Part shown: positions 57,500 to 64,000 of the stretch, piece after piece
Position numbering within the stretch: the stretch's first letter is position 1
Layout of the letters: each line of letters opens with the position of its first letter
Source: Neurospora crassa OR74A
Taxonomy: Eukaryota > Ascomycota > Sordariomycetes > Sordariales > Sordariaceae
Assembly: GCF_000182925.2 (NCBI RefSeq)
Contig: NC_026506.1
Location: forward strand, 868,001-932,000
DNA: 64,000 bases
Reading direction: 5' to 3'
The notes under the pieces: model-generated
Told to the model about the DNA's origin: nothing
Seen by the model: only the letters and a program-made list of their open reading frames with translations
Database searches by the model: none
Translations under genes and position numbers: made by a program

Positions 57500-60325
57500 C
57501 TTCTGACACGCCTGTTTCCGCGCTCCTCCGACAGGTCAAAACCTCAAGACCCATCTCAATTTGCCCTCCGCAATGTGAACTTTGGAGGCTGTTGGTCATG
57601 TTGTTCCCTGGGTCATGAGTGCAAAACGTGTTTATCATGTTCGCGGGGTGGTGGAATGTGTGATGTGAATGTGCCCCTCTTTACGGTCCAAGCTCCATCA
57701 TCAGTGCAGCGAGGGGATGAATGGACACTAGGAGAGGGGACCCCAAGCAAGAATTCAGTCAATGGTGAAATATATACTCACGAGTATTATTGAGTACGAT
57801 ATGGAAAGAACACGCCGTGGAATCACCGCTGATCTCGGTACTGGTTCAATATTCGTATGGATTGCTGGCAAACCCAGCCGATGGTCTCGTCATACAATCG
57901 TGACCAGATGTCGCCTTCTGATTCTGATAAACCACTCAGGAGAGCACTGACGCCAGGGTTTATCTCTGAGATGTAGATACAATCGTAGTTCGAGTCCTTC
58001 AGAGGTTGAGTAACTTGGCAACTTTTTGCGGTCAAGTGTGGAAATGTCGAACGATGTGAAACCGTTTCCGAGTAAGCTTTGAGGTGATAGAGGCGATGGA
58101 GCTGGAATGATAATGCCAGCTGAATGCAAACACTCCGGTTGACCACTCGAGGAACAGACTGTCTGATAACAGTAAAAGTGTTCGTCGGCGTCGATTACCC
58201 GTTCGGTCAAGGAGTTATAGAAAGAGACATCGCTCTGCACGCAGTTGTAGGCTGTGGCAGTATTGATGGACAAGGTTAGGATTTAGGAATGGGGAAAGTG
58301 GAGAGGAAAAAGGTGAAAGATAAACCAGACAAGGTCTTGACTCGGACCGGTGTTTATGAACCTTTCTTCTGATGTGCAAGGGTAAAGCTGGTTTCTCGCT
58401 GTGGGAACACGAACGTCCTGTCGTGAGACGCTGGATTCGGTTGTGAGGTTGGAGGTATTTATTGGGATTGACTTGACTGTTTAACACTTGCATACGCCTC
58501 GGAGATAGGCGTGACAGGGATAAATGAAAAAGGTGAAGTTGCCTGGCAGTTTCTGTATCTCACTGCTGAGCAATTTGAAGCCTCTTTTGCCCTTTCTCTC
58601 CTCATTCGTGGAAAAGGGGAGGTTTGCCTCGGCAAGGAAGTGAGGAGGCGGAAGGAAGAGTAGATGCGGACTTAAGAAGTTAAAGGTGGAGTCGACTTGC
58701 CCAGCCTTAATTGACTCGGAGTTTAGAGGACAACAGATGTTTCCTCCCCCCACATGCTACCGTATGTGTCGTCACCCAGACTGCATCCTTCTGGATTAAA
58801 CGGCAAATTATTTGAGGAAATGGTCATTCTGTCTGAATTGGCAGCGTTCGGAAGCAGATCATGTCGTTCCTGAAGGTGCCATATGTGCATAAAGGCAGCA
58901 GCCGGCGCCTAAGTGGTACGTCTCGTTGACCATTCAAGAGTTTAGTTCATCATCGGCACCGGGAAGGAGCTGCAAACATGCAGAGCGGGGGCAAATCACC
59001 GGAGCATGGAACCTCGCAGTTATCGGACGACCCGAACCACAACCAAGGTCGGCGCGATGTGGTTGGGTACCTGTAGAAATAAAGATGTGATTTGGCGACC
59101 AGAGAACCTTCATCCCTGAGTTGGTGAGAAATATAGTGGGTTACAATTACACTAGTAATATGGGGAAACCAGGGGGAACCAAACAAAGAACGGGGTCACG
59201 GAGGCTCTGAGACTCCGACTTGGAAATGTCTTGCCTGGACCACACTATTCTGGCTCCTGGGTAATGTTTGGATAGGGCCAAAGACGTCGCGGGACAGGTA
59301 CGACAATTCGGTCTAAAACCTCTGTTACCATTGTCCCTGAACAGCAGTAGCCGTTATATGCATTCATACAATGGCCCAACTCATATAACATAGAGTGGTA
59401 GCACTTGCATGTTTGACATATGTATCAGCCACTGATATTGTGAAGCTGTTGATCAACCAAGCTAAGCAACGAGAGGGTGGGGTGGTCTTTTGGTGGGTTT
59501 GTGGTTGTGGTCGATGTTGTTGCTGTCGGCCGCATGTGGCCGGCTGAGGCTCAAGGAGGGTAGGAACAAAAGGGTGCTGCGCTTAGGACTCCAATTGTAT
59601 GTGGTTAACATGAATGAGGACAACCACCATAATCAAGATTTTCTTGATCTTTGTGACGATGGTTGTGAGTTTCAAAAGCTGTTCGTCAGGTGGAGCCGGC
59701 GATTTAAGCTTTATTCCTCAGCAGTCTGAGGACCAGTGCACAAGGGAGCCAGTCAATGCCTACTTTGATCCTGAGCGAGAGGCCATGACAGGTTCGGTGC
59801 TTCATCTCTGTATCGTTCGGGACATCATCCAAATCCCGGCTTACATTTTGACAATGTGATATCGTGCATGGCTGTGTGTTTGGGCGTCGGGCATTCGAAT
59901 TGTGCGATGATTATCGTCAGTTATATCTGGACTCGAGCTGTAAGTGGCCCGAAGGGGAAATCCGATGGCGAAATCAAGGTTCATTCGGGAGTTTCCGTTG
60001 CGGCACATCACCGAAACTTGGTATAATCCTGGTGTGTTTGTGGAAGTTGGGACATTGAATGCCATTGTCATTGGCGCCAGGAGTCCAGGACTTTCGGACT
60101 TCTCTCTAGTTTGGGTTTTCTTATCGATATGCACAGTATAATGTGACGACATGTCGGTCTTGTCGCACTGGCACTGTGAAGAGAACGTTGGATCGTGTGG
60201 ACGGTTGGTTCGTCCCCCTCTCTCCCACGTTCAGGGGTAACAACACAATACAACACTCAATCTTTGTTTTCATCATCTGAGGACGAATGCCGGGCATTTG
60301 TGTAAGCTCGCCTCTAAGGACTCAC

Positions 60326-60368
60326 TGAGTCGAACCGGCGAGACCTCCGTTGTCTTACCATTGGGGCA
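60326..60368 (-). ncRNA. tRNA-like A-box/B-box pair, probably a degenerate tRNA
   Basis: On the minus strand TGCCCCAATGG resembles a Pol III A box, and 21 bases later GGTTCGACTCA matches a B box except at the last base. The spacing is about ten bases too short for a full tRNA, the T-stem does not pair and there is no anticodon stem. This is either a decayed tRNA copy or a chance match. Confidence 0.25.
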
Positions 60369-60779
60369 TTCTGCAGGGTTCTGCCCACCACTTGGTAGCT
60401 GGTGCCACTGCATCGGATTGGTATCCTGCTCCCAACGTAAGTCAAAGATTCGAGACACCCCTGTCCTAAAGTGACATACGACAGTAGTGATAGGGCCTTT
60501 CAAGGTTCGGGAATTGAACGTGGTACACACAAAGATTATCGACTGCCGGGATCCGAAGCTGGTAGATGCTGGTTCAGGTTGTGCAACGCCATGTCTGATG
60601 AGAGCCTGTTTCACATGAAGGAATTGTCGCCAGGAGAAGAGTGGCATAAGAGTGGCCACTTCAGCCATTGTGTGAGGAGGTGCACGTGTATCCTAAACTC
60701 CTCGGGTATATCTAACCGCCAAAAATTTGAGATAATGTTACAGATATGTTACACGATATAGCATTTGTGCTTGTGCTGA

Positions 60780-62329
60780 CTATTTGGGACCTTGAGTCTT
60801 GGCCTGCTGCGCCAACTGGGCCAGTCGTCTTTGGGCCATAGCTAAGGTGGCCTTGGGGATGCGAAGGCGCTGGCCAGCAACGAGAACTCCGGTCAACAAG
60901 GCAAGAGCGCCGGCCTGGTGGGCAGCAGCCAGGGGAATGGGAACCATGTAGATGAGGGTGCTGATACCGAGAGCAACCTGCAAAGAGACAAGGTGGAGAA
61001 GACCGGTGATTCCCTTGCGAGCAGCGGGGGGGAGGGCGGCCTTGACCCTGCCAGAGCGACTGTAGGCAACCAGGGCGCAGACAGCAGTGAAGGTGGTCAT
61101 GGCCAGGATACGGTGGTCAAGCTGGACGAGCGAGGGGTTCTCGAGCATGTTGCGCCAGACCAAGTCAGAGCCATCCTCGTGGCGAGAGTAGAACTTGTCC
61201 AGAAGCTCGGACTTGGGGGGAGCGAGGCCGTTGCCCATCATCGGGAACTCATTGTAAATGAGACCAGCGTCGAGGCCAGCAACGAGAGCGCCGGAAAGAA
61301 CAGTAGTGAAGATCAGAACAGTGAGGGCAGCGACGGAACCGCGAAGGACCCTAAGGGCAGGCGACTGGAGAGCAGTAAAGTTCTTGACAGCCTGCTCGGG
61401 GAAGTTGATGGCCTTGTGAGTGCGGAGAATGCTGAGACCGGCAAGGAGCATCCAGGAGTAGCAGACGAAGGCGGTAGCAAGATGGGCGGCGAGACGGTAC
61501 TGGCTGACACGGGGGTGGGAGCCGGGAGCAAAGAGGTCATCCTTGAGACCGGACTTGACCATCCACCAACCAATGAAGCCCTGGAAGCCGATGAGAGCCG
61601 AGATGCCAACAAGAGTGCAAGCCATGCGAGGGGTGACGCGGCGGCGAGCAATGAAGTAGATGGTGGGGAGGACGAAGGACATGCCGATGAAGCGGCCCCA
61701 GAGACGATGGGTCCACTCCATGAAGTAGATCTGCTTGAACTCTTGGAGGTTCATGGTCGAGTTGAGCATCTTGAACTCGGGGGAGGCGCGGTACTTTTCA
61801 AACTCGGACTCCCACTCCTCCTGGGAGCCAGGCCAGAGGGAACCCGTGACGGGTCTCCATTCCGTGATACTCAGGCTGTGGAACGTTAGTAATTTGTGAC
61901 AGGCTGAAAGAGACATCGAGGCATATCAAGTACTCGGGCCACGTACCCAGACTCGGTCAAGCGGGTCAGACCACCAAAGATGACGATACCAAAGACAGAA
62001 GCAGCGCTGGCAAGGAGCCAGTAGGCGACAGATTTCGAGCTGGTTTCCGGGAAGCTGGACTTCTTCTCGGACTTATCAGAGGACGGAGCGGGCTTAGCAA
62101 TATCGGTAGCGAGCTTGCTGAGAGGGGATTCTTGGACTTTCTGGGTAGCATAGTTGCGGGACTGGGTGTGACGAGCCTGGCTCACCAACTTCAAGATGGT
62201 GGAAGCAGGAGTCGCAAGCTGGACAAGCTTTTGTTGCTGAGAGGCATTGAAAGCAGCTCTGGCGCAAAAGACGGATGGCCTGGACAGCTGGACAGCTGCC
62301 CGGCGTAACCCAAGCTGAAAGAAGGCCAT
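60780..62329 (-). CDS. COX15: Heme A synthase COX15
   Basis: Model: exons 62329-61947 and 61875-60780 on the minus strand, 492 residues, intron with an ACTAACG branch point. The first about 60 residues are basic and Ala/Gln-rich, a mitochondrial leader. The conserved domain follows with VAYWLLASAASVFGIVIFGG, GLTRLTESGLSITEWRPVTG spanning the splice site, FKQIYFMEWTHRLWGRFIG, YRLAAHLATAF, VQLDHRILAMTTFTAV and PLAAAHQAGALALLTGVLVA. The four family-typical histidines sit in EWTHR, AAHLA, LDHRI and AAHQA. Eight membrane segments fit the known fold. Role: oxidises the heme O methyl group to heme A for cytochrome c oxidase in the inner mitochondrial membrane. The length is close to fungal Cox15 proteins, and nothing is missing. 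Confidence 0.96.
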
Positions 62330-63003
62330 GACGACCAAGTTGAGCCGACAATGGCAAACCACCCAAAAAAAAAAATGAGGTCGTCGTCGTCAAAAGTCAA
62401 AGTCGATCTCCCGAAGTCCCGGTGGAGTGAACTTTGTAATCAGGTACCGCGGCTGGTGGACGGGATGAACAGACTCCACTGCGCTGCCTGCCGGATGCGC
62501 GGGCCAATCGATCACGAAGCAAAAATCAGCCCACGTTTGCGATTGGATTGCACCACTTGGCCCAGGCTTCCTTTTCACGTATTTACATGGTAGCTTACCG
62601 TGAAAGGTAATTATCGCGTAACCTTGGCGGCAGCAATGGGCAGCATTCAACTGCAGTGTGCAACGACAACTCGCACTTTCCTCCTTCAACTTCAACATCT
62701 CACTGGCACGAAATCTCTGCACTTGCCGACTTCCTAGTTGAGTTTACATTTTCAAGTGTCAAGTGGTTGGGTATAGAGGTATCACTACGCCCATCCACAT
62801 CGATATGAGTAGTTTTCTTCCTCAACAGGGCATTACCAACTCCATCTTGTGCGACCGCGACTGGCAGCATCGGCTTTTCCCTGTTTTCTCATCACCTCAA
62901 TCAGAAAACCACGCTACAACTGGAAGCCATACACGAGTATCCAAAACTTTGAAATCTATTATCATTCACCGTACCCTATTCTCAACCTTGTTGTCCCTCA
63001 GTG
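62330..63003. other. Intergenic region upstream of COX15
   Basis: COX15 promoter and 3' flank of the transporter gene. No gene supported. A nine-to-eleven-A run lies just upstream of the COX15 ATG on the plus strand. Confidence 0.7.
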
Positions 63004-64000
63004 TCACTGCCCGATTGACGCATTCGCCTCACCTTGTGTCATGGCGGGCTTCCTGAACAAGAGCATGTCCTTGAGACTCCTCTTGGGTGTCGGCTTCTCA
63101 TATAATGGCTTGTGCTCCTCGTGGACGTTGTGCGCGTGCTCATAGTCGACATGTACAAATGCTCGCTCAACCAGCGCTAACCCTTCAAGCTTTCGTTGGA
63201 GCGTCTGACCGACATCATGAGAGATTCTCAGGGGTGTGTTTTCGTCCATCACAATGTCCAGCTCAACATAATAATGCTGACCAGCATGGTATGCCCGACA
63301 CTGACCAACTTTTAGCCTCGAACGCCGTTACCGGGAAGCACTCGGGATCGACTCACCGTGTCGACCTTGACAATCCTGTCGTCATGTGTCATGGTCATAT
63401 AGATGAGCTTCGCAATAAACTCCTTGGGCGCTGACTTGCCAACCAGAAGCCAGACTTGCTCAAAGGCATTTGAAGCCCACGAGAAGAGAATCAAAAGGGC
63501 TATCAGGATGGCGCCAATTGGATCAAGGTACCACACAAACTTGTCACCTACGATCGCCATCACCAACCCAAAGATGTTCACCACAATGTCGTTTCGATGG
63601 TCAACAAAGAAGACGTGCACTGTTGGGAACCTCCGGTAGAAGAGGCAGTAGATCATCAAGCTGCCCTTGGCAAAAACTGACATCATGTTAGGGTCCCGTC
63701 CCCATCGTTTTGAATGAGTGGTACTAACTGGCAACACCAACAAAGGTGAGCGGAATGATATGGAGACCCTCAGCCTCGTGTTCTCCTCCCGAACCCAAGT
63801 TACGCGCAGATTCAATCTACCAACTGTTAGTAGCTATACTCAAAATCTACAGGGCAAGCCAGACCTACGAGAAGTTGAATCGAGACAGTCGTCATCAGTG
63901 CACAAAAGAGAATGATGCCCAAGGTCTCAATTCTTTTCCGTCCCTACACTGGGTGAGCTTCTGATGGACTGTTAAGAACTTGAGCTCATGCTGACACTCA
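63004..64000 (-). CDS. Cation diffusion facilitator, Mn-type (MTP11-like), partial
   Basis: The 3' part of the gene, with exons 63943-63869, 63816-63729, 63676-63357 and 63300-63004 on the minus strand. The 5' part lies beyond the window. The visible protein covers transmembrane helices 3-6 and the cytosolic C-terminal domain: GRKRIETLGIILFC, TFVGVAIFAKGSLMIYCLFY, VDHRNDIVVNIFGLVMAIVG, LDPIGAILIALLILFSWASN, then ICRAYHAGQHYYVELDIVMD-type strands and AFVHVDYEHAHNVHEEH. Helix 5 carries D-H-R-N-D, the DxxxD form found in manganese-type CDFs rather than the HxxxD of zinc carriers, so Mn2+ export or vacuolar uptake is the best guess. The C-terminal strands form the dimerisation domain. No stop or frame break is seen in the visible exons. 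Confidence 0.87.

Larger units (their letters stand above)
57241..60779. other. Long intergenic region with a tRNA-like remnant
   Basis: About 3.5 kb between two minus-strand genes. It contains a T25 run and, near 60,326-60,368, a minus-strand A-box/B-box pair described separately. The remaining open frames are below 130 codons and contradict each other between strands. I see no gene. Confidence 0.5.

Noticed and set aside
1-64000. 5S rRNA genes, which are scattered in Neurospora
   Set aside because: I looked for the typical 5S start and the TTAGTAGTTGGGT-type internal segment and found neither in the sequence.
1-64000. Transposons, LTR elements or RIP-mutated repeats
   Set aside because: No AT-rich block, long terminal repeats, reverse-transcriptase or transposase motif was seen by eye; short microsatellites explain the repetitive patches.

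Overview
The window is nuclear DNA of a filamentous ascomycete, most probably a member of the Sordariaceae (Neurospora or Sordaria). The reasons are: short introns (about 50-150 bp) with GTRNGY donors and CTAAC/CTGAC-type branch points, a coding strand rich in G/C at third positions, a type III polyketide synthase whose catalytic residues fall at the same numbers as those of the Neurospora 2'-oxoalkylresorcylic acid synthase (Cys152, His305, Asn338), and an initiator tRNA-Met that fits the Neurospora form. There is no bacterial operon structure, no CRISPR array and no recognisable virus-like element. I see no AT-rich, RIP-mutated repeat block.

Layout, left to right. 1-12.8 kb: a UBE3C/Hul5-type HECT ubiquitin ligase (+) converges on the type III polyketide synthase (-), followed by PEX11 (-) and a nitronate monooxygenase (-). 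13-17.4 kb: an unexplained stretch of CpG-rich, normal-GC DNA without a convincing gene. 17.6-33.9 kb, all on +: a 93-residue double-stranded-RNA-binding protein, mitochondrial ribosomal protein uS7m, a long universal-stress-domain protein, and a large two-anchor membrane protein with an internal reading-frame conflict. 34.7-48.4 kb, all on -: a GIT1-like MFS transporter, a PP2A activator (PTPA/Rrd family), a roadblock-fold LAMTOR2/Ego3-like protein, the initiator tRNA-Met gene, a pseudokinase-like protein and an AT-hook protein. 50.2-55 kb, +: a MAM3/CNNM membrane protein and a two-domain glyoxalase I with an apparent alternative mitochondrial leader. 57-64 kb, -: a small cysteine-rich protein, COX15 and a Mn-type CDF transporter cut by the window end.

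Most genes are housekeeping genes with unrelated jobs. Several serve organelles (uS7m, COX15, the long glyoxalase form, PEX11) or TORC1/PP2A-type nutrient signalling (LAMTOR2-like, PTPA), but nothing links them as a pathway. The polyketide synthase has no oxidase, transporter or regulator beside it, so it looks like a stand-alone enzyme gene. Gene models were built by hand from splice signals and reading-frame continuity. Every junction listed keeps frame, but none was checked against RNA or a database.
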